A stretch of 64,000 nt of DNA from Phenylobacterium sp. NIBR 498073 (GCF_027286305.1 NZ_CP114599.1:3950001-4014000), one strand, 5' to 3'. Counted from the stretch's first letter, positions 17,504 through 25,995 are shown. Notes: generated by a model not told the origin, from the sequence alone. A program made the numbers and translations.

Positions 17504-18715
17504 TTAGAAGTCGAACTGAGCGCGGAACTGCAGGGTTTCGACGTCAACGTCGGCGCCGACGGCCTTGTTGTCGTTCTCGGACTTCGTGTAGTTCGCCATG
17601 AAGCGGACGTAGGGGTGCACGTACCAGTTCGCGCCGAGCGTCCAGGCGGAGTACTCGCCGGCCGTGGCCGGGATGTTGAAGTTGGTCAGGTCGGTGTTGT
17701 CGTAGCGCACCGCCAGCTCCAGCGCGCCGAGGCCGCCGCTGGTGACCGGGTTCAGGATCTTGGTCCGGCCCCACTCGCCCTTCTTGACGTCGAGGTTCTT
17801 CATTTCTCCGGTCACGAACCACGAGCCGGCGACGTAGTAGGTCGTGAAGTCGCTGGAGACGTTGGCCAGGCGATCAACATCGGCCTTGGCCCACTCGGCC
17901 TGCACGGCGAACGGCCCCTGGATGAACACCCCTTCCAGGCCGACCATGGTGTCGGCGACGCCGACCGCGCCGGTCGAGATGTAGCGGGCGCCGTAGTTGG
18001 TGTTGTTGCGGGCCTGATAGTTGAAGTTGGCCTGGTCCTGGCGATCGCGATAACGCGCCCAGGCGCCGACGTGCAGCTTGGTGGCGTCGCCGTTGATCGG
18101 AACCCAGGTCACGCGGCCGTTGACGCCCAGGACTTCGCTGCCGCCGGTGGCGGTGGCGGTCGGGTCGGCGTTGTTGAGCGAGTCGCCGGACACCGCGACG
18201 GCGGCGGTCCAGTTCTCGCCGTTCGCCTTGACCTGGACGTTCATCACGCGGCCGATGTCGAGCACGTCGTTGAACGGGCCGCGCTCCATGAAGGTGGTGT
18301 AGCGCGACGACGAGATATTCTCGAACGACACGGTCTTGAAGTTACCGGCCATGATCGAGACGCTGTCGGTCGGCTTGTATTCGAGGATCAGGTCTTCCCA
18401 GTTGGCCGAGCCGCCGGCCACGGTGAACTCGGCCTTGTACGCCCAGTTGGCGTTCCAGGTGCCCTCCACGCCGAGACGCGCGGTCCGCAGGCGGGTGACG
18501 TTGGCGTCGAAGTCGGCGCCGGTCTGGCGATCGACCTCCTGGTGCACGAAGTCTTCGTAGACGCGGCCGCGAACCTTGAAGGTCAGCGTGTCGTTCTGGA
18601 ATAGCGGCGCGCCCTTCCAGGCAGTGGTGGTGTCTTGCGCCTGGGCGCCGCCGGCGATGGCGAGCGCGATCACGCCGAGCGCCGCCCCGGCGCAAAGCGA
18701 GGTGTTGATCTTCAT
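17504..18715 (-). CDS. Phosphate-selective porin, OprO/OprP family
   Basis: Outer-membrane beta-barrel of 403 residues with a signal peptide (cleavage near GGAQA-QD). The pattern of alternating aromatic strands, the segment FKVRGRVYEDFVHQEVDR at the mature N-terminus and the C-terminal FRAQFDF ending in phenylalanine are those of OprO/OprP porins. Together with pstS downstream and a tandem Pho-box-like sequence upstream, it forms a phosphate-uptake operon. Confidence 0.92.
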   Translation of the reverse strand: MKINTSLCAGAALGVIALAIAGGAQAQDTTTAWKGAPLFQNDTLTFKVRGRVYEDFVHQEVDRQTGADFDANVTRLRTARLGVEGTWNANWAYKAEFTVAGGSANWEDLILEYKPTDSVSIMAGNFKTVSFENISSSRYTTFMERGPFNDVLDIGRVMNVQVKANGENWTAAVAVSGDSLNNADPTATATGGSEVLGVNGRVTWVPINGDATKLHVGAWARYRDRQDQANFNYQARNNTNYGARYISTGAVGVADTMVGLEGVFIQGPFAVQAEWAKADVDRLANVSSDFTTYYVAGSWFVTGEMKNLDVKKGEWGRTKILNPVTSGGLGALELAVRYDNTDLTNFNIPATAGEYSAWTLGANWYVHPYVRFMANYTKSENDNKAVGADVDVETLQFRAQFDF

Positions 18716-18803
18716 TATCAGGATCCTTGTAGAGCTATCCCCGTGAGCCCTTTCAGAGGCTTGCGAGGCGGCTTAACGAGGTCCCGTGACGCTTCCGCCA
18801 AGC

Positions 18804-18836
18804 TTCAGCGACAGCAGATCGTCAGTTTAGTGACGG
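18804..18836 (-). promoter_or_regulatory. Tandem Pho-box-like PhoB site upstream of the phosphate porin
   Basis: Read on the minus strand toward the porin, three units repeat every 11 bp: CCGTCAC-TAAA, CTGACGA-TCTG, CTGTCGC-TGAA. The consensus is CTGTCAT plus a 4-base A/T-rich spacer. Unit spacing is exact; matches to CTGTCAC are 6/7, 4/7 and 6/7. The site ends 89 bp before the porin start, leaving room for a -10 element and a leader. Confidence 0.7.
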
Positions 18837-18986
18837 ATTTGCGATGCCCCTCCCGTAGACGCTCGCTAGCGCCCTCGAAAGGCGATCAATGCCTTACATG
18901 GCAACGATTTTGTTGAATCCCGCCGCCGACGGCGGCTGCGCGGCGGGGCGCGCGTTCGGCCCCGCCTGCGACATTCTGGTCACGCC

Positions 18987-19796
18987 TTAGAGCAGGCGTG
19001 CACGGATGGTTTGCGACAGCAGGTCGATCAATGTGACAGCGATCACGATGACGATCGCGATGGCCGCGACTCGCGAGTACGAGAACGAGTTCAGGCTGTC
19101 GAACAGGATCTGACCGATGCCGCCGGCGCCGATCAGGCCGAGCACGGTGGCCGCCCGGCTGTTGGATTCGAACCGGTAGAGCGCATACGAGGTCCACAGC
19201 GGCGCAACCTGCGGGATCACCCCCCAGACAACCTCCTGCAGCGGCGCCGCGCCGGTGGCCCGCACGCCCTCGACCGGGCCCTTGTCGATCGACTCGACCG
19301 CCTCGGAGAACAGCTTGCCCAGAACCCCGCCGGTGTTGAGCGCCAGGGCCATGACCCCGGCGAACGGCCCCAGGCCGACAGCGACGACAAAGATGGTGCC
19401 GATGACCAGGTCCGGCACCGAGCGCAGCACGTCCATCAGCCGCCGGATCGGCAGCTGAACATAGGGCGGCGTGACGTTTCGCGCGCCCAGCAGGCCGAGC
19501 GGCACGGCGATCAGCACGGCGATGGCCGTACCCCATAGCGCGATCTGGATGGTCAGCCACATCTGGCTGACCAGGAACGTCCAGTCGCTGAAGTCCGGAT
19601 GCAGGAATTCGCGTCCGAACTGCCGCATGTTGTCCGAGTTCGCGAACAGCTTCGGCAGCTTGCTCATCTCGGCGGGGCCGAAGCTGATCACCAGCAGCAC
19701 GATGATCCCGCCCCAAAGGCCGAGATCGAACAGCTGCTGGCCCAGGGGCCGCGACGGCGGTTTCAGGAGATCGGAATTGGTCACGCTGGCGGTCAC
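18987..19796 (-). CDS. phnE: Phosphonate/phosphate ABC transporter permease PhnE
   Basis: Inner-membrane permease, 269 residues, about six membrane segments. It carries the binding-protein-dependent transport EAA-loop region EGVRATGAAPLQEVVWGVIP, which contacts the ATPase PhnC, and the PhnE-typical RRLMDVLRSVPDLVIGTIFV. It is the last gene of phnCDE, 9 bp after phnD. No C-P lyase genes follow, so the imported compound may be phosphate, phosphite or a simple phosphonate. Confidence 0.94.
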   Translation of the reverse strand: MTASVTNSDLLKPPSRPLGQQLFDLGLWGGIIVLLVISFGPAEMSKLPKLFANSDNMRQFGREFLHPDFSDWTFLVSQMWLTIQIALWGTAIAVLIAVPLGLLGARNVTPPYVQLPIRRLMDVLRSVPDLVIGTIFVVAVGLGPFAGVMALALNTGGVLGKLFSEAVESIDKGPVEGVRATGAAPLQEVVWGVIPQVAPLWTSYALYRFESNSRAATVLGLIGAGGIGQILFDSLNSFSYSRVAAIAIVIVIAVTLIDLLSQTIRARLL

Positions 19797-19805
19797 GGAA
19801 ATATC

Positions 19806-20828
19806 CTACTGGGCCGCGACCGGCTGGCCGGTCTTGGCTTCCAGCGCCGCGCGCTCGGCGGCGATGGCGTCCAGCGACTTCTGGGCCTGGGCTTCCTTGA
19901 CCTTGTCGCCGGCGTTGCGCGCTTCCAGCAGCTGCTCGGTCGCCTCCATCTCGCGCACCGGCAGCAGGTGGGAGTTGTCGGCCGGGCGGAAGCCGCCGAT
20001 CGACAGCGCCGCCAGCAGCTTGCGCTGGCGCTCGGCCTCGGGCCCCTCGCCCTGCGCGTAGGTCAGGAAGAACTGCCGCAGCTTTTCCTTCACCGCCGGG
20101 TCGAGGTCCGAGCGCCAGATGATCGGGTCCTCGGGCAGCTTCGGGCTTTCCCAGATCACCCGCACCTGGTCGGCGACCGGCGAGCCGCGCTCGCGCTGCA
20201 GACGCAGGGCGGTCGAGTTGTTGGTGGCCACGTCCAGCACGCCCTTGGCCACCGAGAACAGGTTGGCCTGGTGGTTGGCGGCGCGCACCTGCTTGAAGCA
20301 GGCTTCCGGGCGAATGCCCTTGGGCGCGAACAGATAGGTCATCGGCGCCAGGGTGCCCGAGGTCGACTTCGCGTCGCCGATCCCGAAGGTCAGCGTCTTG
20401 TCGCACTTCAGCACGTCTTCCAGCGTCGTCTTCGAGCTGGCCGGGACGATCAGCAGCGACTTGTAGCCGTCCGACCCGCTGGGATCGAAGGTGCGCGCGA
20501 ACACTTCGCCGTTCGAGCGGCGCACCGCCTCCAGGCCCGACTGGTTGGAGAACCAGCCGGCGTCGGTCTGCTTGAAGCGCAGCGCCTCGATCAGGGCCGT
20601 GTAGTTGGACGCAAAGAACGGCTTCACCGGAATGCCGATCGACTTTTCCATGTCGGCCAGGATCGGCTTCCAGAAGGTCTCCATGCTGGTCGAGTTCTCG
20701 GTCGCCAGGATCGAGAAGTTGACCACCTTCGGCGGTCCGCCGGCGGGCGTGGTGGTTTCGGACTTGCCGCAGGCCGCAACACTGAGGGCGGCCAGGCTGC
20801 TGCCGATAAGCAGGCGACGGTCGATCAT
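19806..20828 (-). CDS. phnD: Phosphonate/phosphate-binding lipoprotein PhnD
   Basis: Periplasmic binding protein, 340 residues. The N-terminus MIDRRLLIGSSLAALSVAAC ends in a lipobox with Cys20, so it is probably membrane-anchored, as the paired ABC permease implies. The region STSGTLAPMTYLFAPKGIRP corresponds to the family's ligand-binding Ser/Thr loop. Its last 70 residues form an Ala/Glu-rich helical tail (VREMEATEQLLEARNAGD...) longer than usual PhnD proteins. The start overlaps the phnC stop as ATGA. Confidence 0.92.
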   Translation of the reverse strand: MIDRRLLIGSSLAALSVAACGKSETTTPAGGPPKVVNFSILATENSTSMETFWKPILADMEKSIGIPVKPFFASNYTALIEALRFKQTDAGWFSNQSGLEAVRRSNGEVFARTFDPSGSDGYKSLLIVPASSKTTLEDVLKCDKTLTFGIGDAKSTSGTLAPMTYLFAPKGIRPEACFKQVRAANHQANLFSVAKGVLDVATNNSTALRLQRERGSPVADQVRVIWESPKLPEDPIIWRSDLDPAVKEKLRQFFLTYAQGEGPEAERQRKLLAALSIGGFRPADNSHLLPVREMEATEQLLEARNAGDKVKEAQAQKSLDAIAAERAALEAKTGQPVAAQ

Positions 20829-21619
20829 TGCGGGGCTCCTTCCCAGAAGACGTCCTCGAATTCCGGGCCGTAGATGTCGATGAGCTGTTTGCGTTCCAAC
20901 CCTGAGGCCGGCCCGTCATAGACGACCTTGCCGGCCTTCAGGGCGACCACGCGGTCACAGTAGCGCAGGGCGTAGTCGACCTGGTGCAGGGTGACGACCA
21001 CGGTCAGGCCGTCCTGCTGGTTCAGGTCGCGCAGGATTTCCATCACCCGGCGCGCCGACACCGGGTCGAGCGAGGCGACCGGCTCGTCGGCCAGGATGAT
21101 CTTGGCCTTCTGGACCAGGGCTCGGGCGATCGCTCCGCGCTGCTGCTGGCCGCCGGACAGGGTGTTGGCGCGCTGGCCGGCGTACTCGGCCACGCCGACC
21201 CGGGCGAGCGCGGCCATGACCGCCTGCTTGGTCTCGTCCGGCCAGAAGCCGAACACCCCGCGCAGGAACGGAATGCGGCCTAGCGAGCCCAACGCCACGT
21301 TCGAGAATAGGGTCAGGCGGCCGACCAGGTTGAACTGCTGGAAGATGAAGCCGATGCGGATGCGCGCTTCGCGCACCTTGCCGCTGATCTTGCCGTCCGA
21401 CTGCACGACGCCGCCGAACGCCTCGATCCGGCCGGCGCCGGCGTCGATCGTCTGCAGGCCGCTGATCGAGCGCAGCAGAGTCGACTTGCCGGACCCTGAG
21501 GGGCCGATCAGGGCGATCATCTCGCCCTTGCTGACATTGAGGGACACGGAATCAAGGGCGCGCCGCGAGCCGAAGCTCTTGGAGGCGTTCCGCACGGACA
21601 GTACGGCGGCTTCAGACAT
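20825..21619 (-). CDS. phnC: Phosphonate/phosphate ABC transporter ATPase PhnC
   Basis: ATP-binding subunit, 264 residues: Walker A GPSGSGKST, Q-loop FIFQQFNLV, signature LSGGQQQR, Walker B IILADEPVASLDP and switch histidine TLHQ. Spacing and the QFNLV motif are those of PhnC. First gene of phnCDE; a Pho-box-like sequence lies about 60-75 bp upstream. Confidence 0.95.
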   Translation of the reverse strand: MSEAAVLSVRNASKSFGSRRALDSVSLNVSKGEMIALIGPSGSGKSTLLRSISGLQTIDAGAGRIEAFGGVVQSDGKISGKVREARIRIGFIFQQFNLVGRLTLFSNVALGSLGRIPFLRGVFGFWPDETKQAVMAALARVGVAEYAGQRANTLSGGQQQRGAIARALVQKAKIILADEPVASLDPVSARRVMEILRDLNQQDGLTVVVTLHQVDYALRYCDRVVALKAGKVVYDGPASGLERKQLIDIYGPEFEDVFWEGAPQ

Positions 21620-21674
21620 AGATGGCGAGGCTTCCCCGGATCAGCGCGCGCACGGACTGGCTGTGATCGCCGAC

Positions 21675-21696
21675 CCTTGCGACGGCTTCATGACAT
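21675..21696 (-). promoter_or_regulatory. Pho-box-like site upstream of phnCDE
   Basis: On the minus strand the sequence reads ATGTCAT-GAAG-CCGTCGC-AAGG. The two 7-base units are 11 bp apart and match CTGTCAC-type units at 5-6 of 7 positions. It is weaker than the porin site; regulation by PhoB is inferred from position and from the neighbouring phosphate operon. Confidence 0.5.
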
Positions 21697-21767
21697 AGGG
21701 CCACGCTTTCGGTCCAGCGCGCGATAGTATCATCGGCTGTCACATGTCTTCGAATGCACGGCTGCGG

Positions 21768-22331
21768 TCAGTACCGCCCGTCCCCGATCAGCGCCGAAAG
21801 CTCATCCCAGACGAGGACGATATTGTCCGAAGGCCAAAGCGGTCCCGGATCGGTGAAGCCGCCGGCCCGGCGCCCGCCCAGCCGCTCGTAGAACAGCATC
21901 GCCGGCGCGTTGCCGACCACCACCGCCAACGCGCAGCCGCCATAGCCCCAGTCGGCGAGTTGGCGCGACAGCGCCGACATCAGCCGCCGGCCGACGCCTC
22001 TCCCCTGCGCGGCCGGGTCCACATGCAACCAGCGAACCTCGCCGCGCCCACCGAACACCGCCTCGGTCGGCGCGCAGGCGGTGCCGAAGCCGATGATGCG
22101 CCCGCCCTGCTCGGCGACCAGAGTCGTGCGACGCGGATGGTCTTCGCCCAGCACCTCATCCCAGCGCGCGCGACGCACCGCCTCGGTCAGCGCCTCCCAC
22201 GCCGCCGGAGTCGCCAGGTCGCGATAGGTGGCCCGCCAGACCTCGTCGTGCAGCCTGGCGATGTGCGCCGCATCCCCGCAAACCGCTATGCGCAAAGTGA
22301 TCGGGGCATCCGTAAAATCCCTCGAAACCAT
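21768..22331 (-). CDS. GNAT family N-acetyltransferase
   Basis: Single-domain acetyltransferase of 187 residues. The acetyl-CoA loop is AAQGRGVGRRLM, preceded by the strand VRWLHVDP and followed by AVVVGNAPAMLFYERLGG, all typical for the family. ATG 22331 (MVSRDFTD) is preferred because GAGGGGG lies upstream; an in-frame extension to 22400 has no support. Substrate unknown. It lies between phnC and the divergent decarboxylase gene but shares no clear function with either. Confidence 0.88.
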   Translation of the reverse strand: MVSRDFTDAPITLRIAVCGDAAHIARLHDEVWRATYRDLATPAAWEALTEAVRRARWDEVLGEDHPRRTTLVAEQGGRIIGFGTACAPTEAVFGGRGEVRWLHVDPAAQGRGVGRRLMSALSRQLADWGYGGCALAVVVGNAPAMLFYERLGGRRAGGFTDPGPLWPSDNIVLVWDELSALIGDGRY

Positions 22332-22454
22332 GTTGCGTCCGCCCCCTCGCAAGTCCTGACCCGGCTTGGCTTTGATGACAATTTCTGGGCGAAGGAACAA
22401 ACCCCTTTACATCGGAGATCATCGCCCCTATTTCGCACGGCTCCGGCGGACCCG

Positions 22455-22514
22455 ATGTCCTCAAAAGCGCTGCTAACGCCGGTCTGGGTTCAACTGCCAA
22501 TGGGGGCTACGTGA
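22455..22514 (+). CDS. Possible 19-codon leader peptide upstream of the decarboxylase
   Basis: ATG 22455 opens a frame MSSKALLTPVWVQLPMGAT that stops at TGA 22512-22514, one base before the TTG start of the decarboxylase. GGCGGA lies four bases upstream of the ATG. Such tight spacing would allow translational coupling to the weak TTG start. Conservation is not known and the peptide has no Orn/Arg codons, so this is a tentative call. Confidence 0.3.
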   Translation: MSSKALLTPVWVQLPMGAT

Positions 22515-22515
22515 A

Positions 22516-23769
22516 TTGCGCACGTACCATACGCCCCTGGACCTGGTCCGTGAGCGGCCACCGGAACGCCCTGTCGCCATTGCGCGACCGGACGCGGTGG
22601 CGGTAGCGGCGCGCTGGTTCCAGGAAAATTTCAAAGGCGACGTCTTCTACGCGGTGAAGGCCAATCCTTCGCCGTGGGTCATCAAGGCCCTCGTTGAAAA
22701 CGGCGTGACGTCCTTCGATGTGGCCTCGGTCCCCGAGATCGAGCTGGTCGCGCAGCACGCGCCGGGTTCGCGCATGGCGTTCATGCACCCGGTCAAGAGC
22801 CGCGCGGCGATCGCCGCCGCCTATTTCGATCATGGCGTGAAGACCTTCTCCCTCGACACGCACGAGGAGCTCGAGAAGATCCTCGCCGCGACCCAGGGCG
22901 CCAAGGACCTCAACCTCATCGTCCGCCTCGGCGTCGCCGCCGAGGGCGCGGCCTATTCGCTGGCCGGCAAGTTCGGCGTCGATCAGCACCAGGCTCCGGG
23001 CCTGCTGCTGGCCGCGCGCCGTGCGACCCAGGACCTGATGGGCGTCTCGTTCCACGTCGGCAGCCAGTGCATGCGGCCGACCGCCTATCAGGCGGCGATG
23101 ACCCAGGCCTCGCGGGCGCTGGTCCGCGCCGGCGTGTTCGCCGACGTAGTGGACGTCGGCGGCGGCTTCCCGTCGGTCTATCCCGGCATGGTTCCGCCGG
23201 ACCTGGCCGACTACGTGGACTCCATCGACCGCGGCTTCGCCGAGATGATGGTGCACGAGACGACCGAGCTGTGGTGCGAACCCGGCCGGGCGCTAGTCGC
23301 CGAAGGCTCGTCGATCCTCACCAAGGTCGAACTCAAGAAGGGCGACGCGCTCTATCTGAACGACGGGTCGTACGGCTCGCTGTTCGACGCCGCGCACACT
23401 AAATGGCCCTTTCCGGTCAAGCTGCTCCGCAGCGAGAACGGCGAGGCCAAGGAAGTCCAAGGCACGCTGAAGCCGTACCGCTTCTGGGGTCCGACCTGCG
23501 ACTCGCTCGACCACATGCCCGGCCCGTTCTGGCTGCCTGAGGATGTGCGCGAGGGCGACTATGTCGAGATCGGCATGCTCGGCGCCTATGGCGTGGCGAT
23601 GAACACCCGCTTCAACGGCTACGGCGACGCCGAAACCGTCGAGGCGTCCGATGCTCCTATGGCCTCGATGTACGGCCTGGCCCGTCGGTCCATTCCGGTT
23701 CCCCGCCAGGAGAACCAGAATGTCGTGAAGCTGTCGCGTGCGCGCGGAAAGAAGCGTCGGCGGAAATAA
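22516..23769 (+). CDS. Type III PLP-dependent decarboxylase (ornithine/lysine decarboxylase type)
   Basis: Alanine-racemase-fold enzyme, 417 residues, that decarboxylates a basic amino acid to a diamine. Visible motifs: FYAVKANP with the PLP lysine near residue 53, SFHVGSQC, the phosphate-binding GGGFP, EPGRALVAEG, and the second-subunit active-site WGPTCDSLD with its cysteine, then GAYG. These are the eukaryotic-like ornithine decarboxylase signatures. Only TTG 22516 is available as a start, because the frame closes at TAA 22474-22476. A basic tail (RARGKKRRRK) ends the protein. The next gene is a deoxyhypusine-synthase-like enzyme, giving a putrescine-to-homospermidine pathway. Confidence 0.93.
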   Translation: MRTYHTPLDLVRERPPERPVAIARPDAVAVAARWFQENFKGDVFYAVKANPSPWVIKALVENGVTSFDVASVPEIELVAQHAPGSRMAFMHPVKSRAAIAAAYFDHGVKTFSLDTHEELEKILAATQGAKDLNLIVRLGVAAEGAAYSLAGKFGVDQHQAPGLLLAARRATQDLMGVSFHVGSQCMRPTAYQAAMTQASRALVRAGVFADVVDVGGGFPSVYPGMVPPDLADYVDSIDRGFAEMMVHETTELWCEPGRALVAEGSSILTKVELKKGDALYLNDGSYGSLFDAAHTKWPFPVKLLRSENGEAKEVQGTLKPYRFWGPTCDSLDHMPGPFWLPEDVREGDYVEIGMLGAYGVAMNTRFNGYGDAETVEASDAPMASMYGLARRSIPVPRQENQNVVKLSRARGKKRRRK

Positions 23770-23789
23770 GCCGACCGTTTCGCAGTTCC

Positions 23790-23876
23790 GACCATTTCCA
23801 GCCGAAGAGGCCTCCGGTTCGGCGAAGGAAATGGTCTGATCTCTAGCTTTGAGCGTTTCCCTGATGGGAAACGCTC
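23790..23876 (+). other. Two consecutive strong hairpins between decarboxylase and homospermidine-synthase-like genes
   Basis: The first, 23790-23836, pairs GACCATTTCC with GGAAATGGTC and inside it GCCGAA with TTCGGC around GAGGCCTC. The second, 23851-23876, is a perfect GAGCGTTTCCC / GGGAAACGCTC stem with loop TGAT. Neither is followed by a clear T-run. They could act as terminator/attenuator or as a folded 5' leader of the downstream gene. Confidence 0.65.
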
Positions 23877-23955
23877 GGGGCGCGGCCGGTCGCTCCGTCC
23901 CGGTCGCGCCTTTTCCATTTTGGACGGGCGCTCAAACCTCAAGGGATCTTGAAGA

Positions 23956-25017
23956 ATGAACGCTGACGTTCAGAAGTCGAACCGCAAGGCCGAGCTGCTG
24001 GCCAACACCGTCGAGCACGTGGCCATCGACCAGTACGACGCCCGTCCGGTCATCGACGCCATGCGCAAGATGAGCTTCACCAGCCGCGACACCGCGCGCG
24101 CCGCCGACATCTGGTCGATGTCGCTGGAAGACAAGGACTGCTCGACCTGGCTGACCCTCGCGGGCTCGACCAGCGCCGGCGGCTGCATGCACATCTACCG
24201 CGACATGGTGAAGTACGGGATGATCGACACGATCGTCGCGACCGGCGCCTCGATCGTCGACATGGACTTCTTCGAAGCCCTCGGTTTCAAGCACTACCAG
24301 GCCCAGTCGAACGTCGACGACCGCGACCTGCGCGACCTCTATATCGACCGCATCTACGACACCTATATCGACGAAGAAGAACTCCAGAACTGCGACGGCA
24401 CGATCTACGAGATCTGCAACCTGCTGGAGCCGCGCCCCTACTCGTCGCGCGAGTTCATCTGGGAGATGGGCAAGTGGCTGGCCGAGGGCAACGCCAAGAA
24501 GCCGGACTCGCTGATCGAGACCGCCTATCGCGAAGGCGTGCCGATCTTCTGCCCGGCCTTCGTCGATAGCTCGGCCGGCTTCGGTCTGGTCAAGCACCAG
24601 GTCGAAAAGATGAAGGAAGGCAAGCCCTACCTGACCATCGACGCGGTCGCCGACTTCCGCGAACTGACCGACATCAAGCTGGCGGCCGGCACCACCGGCC
24701 TGTTCATGGTCGGCGGCGGCGTGCCGAAGAACTTCGCCCAGGACACCGTGGTCTGCGCCGAGATCCTCGGCCACGAAGCCGAGATGCATAAGTACGCGGT
24801 GCAGATCACCGTGGCCGACGTGCGCGACGGCGCCTGCTCGTCCTCGACCCTCAAGGAGGCCTGCTCCTGGGGCAAGGTCGACGTGACCTGGGAACAGATG
24901 GTGTTCGCCGAAGCCACCACCGTCGTGCCGCTGATCGCCTCGGACGCCTGGCACCGCGGCTCGTGGAAGACGCGCACCAAGCCGCGCTGGAACAAGCTCT
25001 TCGAAAAGAAGGCCTAA
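23956..25017 (+). CDS. Deoxyhypusine-synthase-like protein, probable homospermidine synthase
   Basis: NAD-dependent aminobutyl transferase fold, 353 residues. The active-site lysine of deoxyhypusine synthase lies in SWGK; here it is K307 in ACSWGKVDV, followed by AEATTVVPLIASDAW. Other family stretches are LAGSTSAGG, VATGASIVDMDF and FCPAFVDSSAGFGL. Bacteria lack eIF5A, so the enzyme should move the aminobutyl group of spermidine or putrescine onto putrescine to give homospermidine. The decarboxylase upstream supplies the diamine. A rho-independent terminator follows. Confidence 0.9.
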   Translation: MNADVQKSNRKAELLANTVEHVAIDQYDARPVIDAMRKMSFTSRDTARAADIWSMSLEDKDCSTWLTLAGSTSAGGCMHIYRDMVKYGMIDTIVATGASIVDMDFFEALGFKHYQAQSNVDDRDLRDLYIDRIYDTYIDEEELQNCDGTIYEICNLLEPRPYSSREFIWEMGKWLAEGNAKKPDSLIETAYREGVPIFCPAFVDSSAGFGLVKHQVEKMKEGKPYLTIDAVADFRELTDIKLAAGTTGLFMVGGGVPKNFAQDTVVCAEILGHEAEMHKYAVQITVADVRDGACSSSTLKEACSWGKVDVTWEQMVFAEATTVVPLIASDAWHRGSWKTRTKPRWNKLFEKKA

Positions 25018-25025
25018 GACGTCAA

Positions 25026-25051
25026 ACGGCGCCCCTCGGGGCGCCGTTTTT
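25026..25051 (+). terminator. Rho-independent terminator after the homospermidine-synthase-like gene
   Basis: A perfect stem ACGGCGCCC / GGGCGCCGT with loop CTCG is followed by TTTTTC. Confidence 0.93.
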
Positions 25052-25059
25052 CTTTGCGG

Positions 25060-25887
25060 CTATTCGCCGGCCATGAAGCGGTCGAAGCGCTCCTTCCAGT
25101 CGGGATGCCAGCGCGACAGCGCCGGGCGGTTCTCCACGATGTCGCCGGCGGTCCACAGCACCCGCTTCTCGTCCACCGCGCGCGGGGTCTCGTTGTCCTC
25201 GCACCACAGATAGAACTCGCCGCGGGCGATCCCCTCGAACATCCGCTCGACCACCTGTTCGGAGGTCCAGGCCGAGGGCGGTCGCTCGGGGATCCGGCTG
25301 GCGACCATCCCGGTATAGGTGAAGCCCGGCACCAGCAGGTGGGCGCTCACTTGGCAGCCGGCCGTGTTGCGCAGCGTGTGCGCCAGCCCCTCGGTCAGCG
25401 CCTTCACCCCGGCCTTGGAGACGTTGTAGGCGGTGTCGCCCGGCGGCATGGTCACGCCCTGCTTGGAGCCGGTGTTGACCACCAGTCCCGGCGCGCCGCT
25501 GGCCGCCATCGCCGGGACGAAGGCCTGGACGCCGTGCAGCACCCCCATCAGGTTGACGCCCAGCACCCGCGCCCAGCCGTCGGGGTTGGAGAGCGCATCG
25601 CCCCCGCCGCCGACCCCGGCGTTGTTCATCAGCACCGAGACCGGCCCCAGCCGATCGGCCACCTCGCGCGCCAGCGCCTCCACCGCGGCGCGGTTGGAGA
25701 CGTCCAGCGTCACGGCGATCGCCTGGTCGCCGAGATCAGCCTGCACCCGCGCCAGCCGCTCGGCGTCGAAATCGGCCAGGCAGACGCGCATCCCCTCGCC
25801 CGCCAGGCGGCGCGCGGCCGCCTCCCCGATGCCATTGGCCGCGCCGGTGACGACGGCGACGTTTCCAGGGGCGATGGCGGGATGCAT
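25060..25887 (-). CDS. Short-chain dehydrogenase/reductase (SDR)
   Basis: NAD(P)-dependent oxidoreductase, 275 residues. It has the Rossmann glycine motif TGAANGIG at residues about 14-21, NNAGVG, a catalytic serine in NTGSKQG, and YNVSK for the Tyr/Lys pair. The acidic residue at the end of the second strand (LADFD) favours NAD. Monocistronic; its end faces the terminator of the polyamine gene. Substrate unknown. Confidence 0.92.
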   Translation of the reverse strand: MHPAIAPGNVAVVTGAANGIGEAAARRLAGEGMRVCLADFDAERLARVQADLGDQAIAVTLDVSNRAAVEALAREVADRLGPVSVLMNNAGVGGGGDALSNPDGWARVLGVNLMGVLHGVQAFVPAMAASGAPGLVVNTGSKQGVTMPPGDTAYNVSKAGVKALTEGLAHTLRNTAGCQVSAHLLVPGFTYTGMVASRIPERPPSAWTSEQVVERMFEGIARGEFYLWCEDNETPRAVDEKRVLWTAGDIVENRPALSRWHPDWKERFDRFMAGE

Positions 25888-25995
25888 GGCGTTCTCCAGG
25901 GCTGCGGACTTGTCCGCGTCACCTTAGCGGCAAATCTACCGCTTGAACCGCGCACGCGGCTCCGCATGATCGGTCGCCAGTTCGGGAGGGTCGTC

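Noticed and set aside
18886..20919. 677-residue open frame over phnE/phnD
   Set aside because: It crosses three well-supported genes on the same strand in another frame and has no motifs; a by-product of high GC.
22400..22516. speF-type leader RNA upstream of the decarboxylase
   Set aside because: I could not identify its conserved core by eye; a covariance search would be needed.
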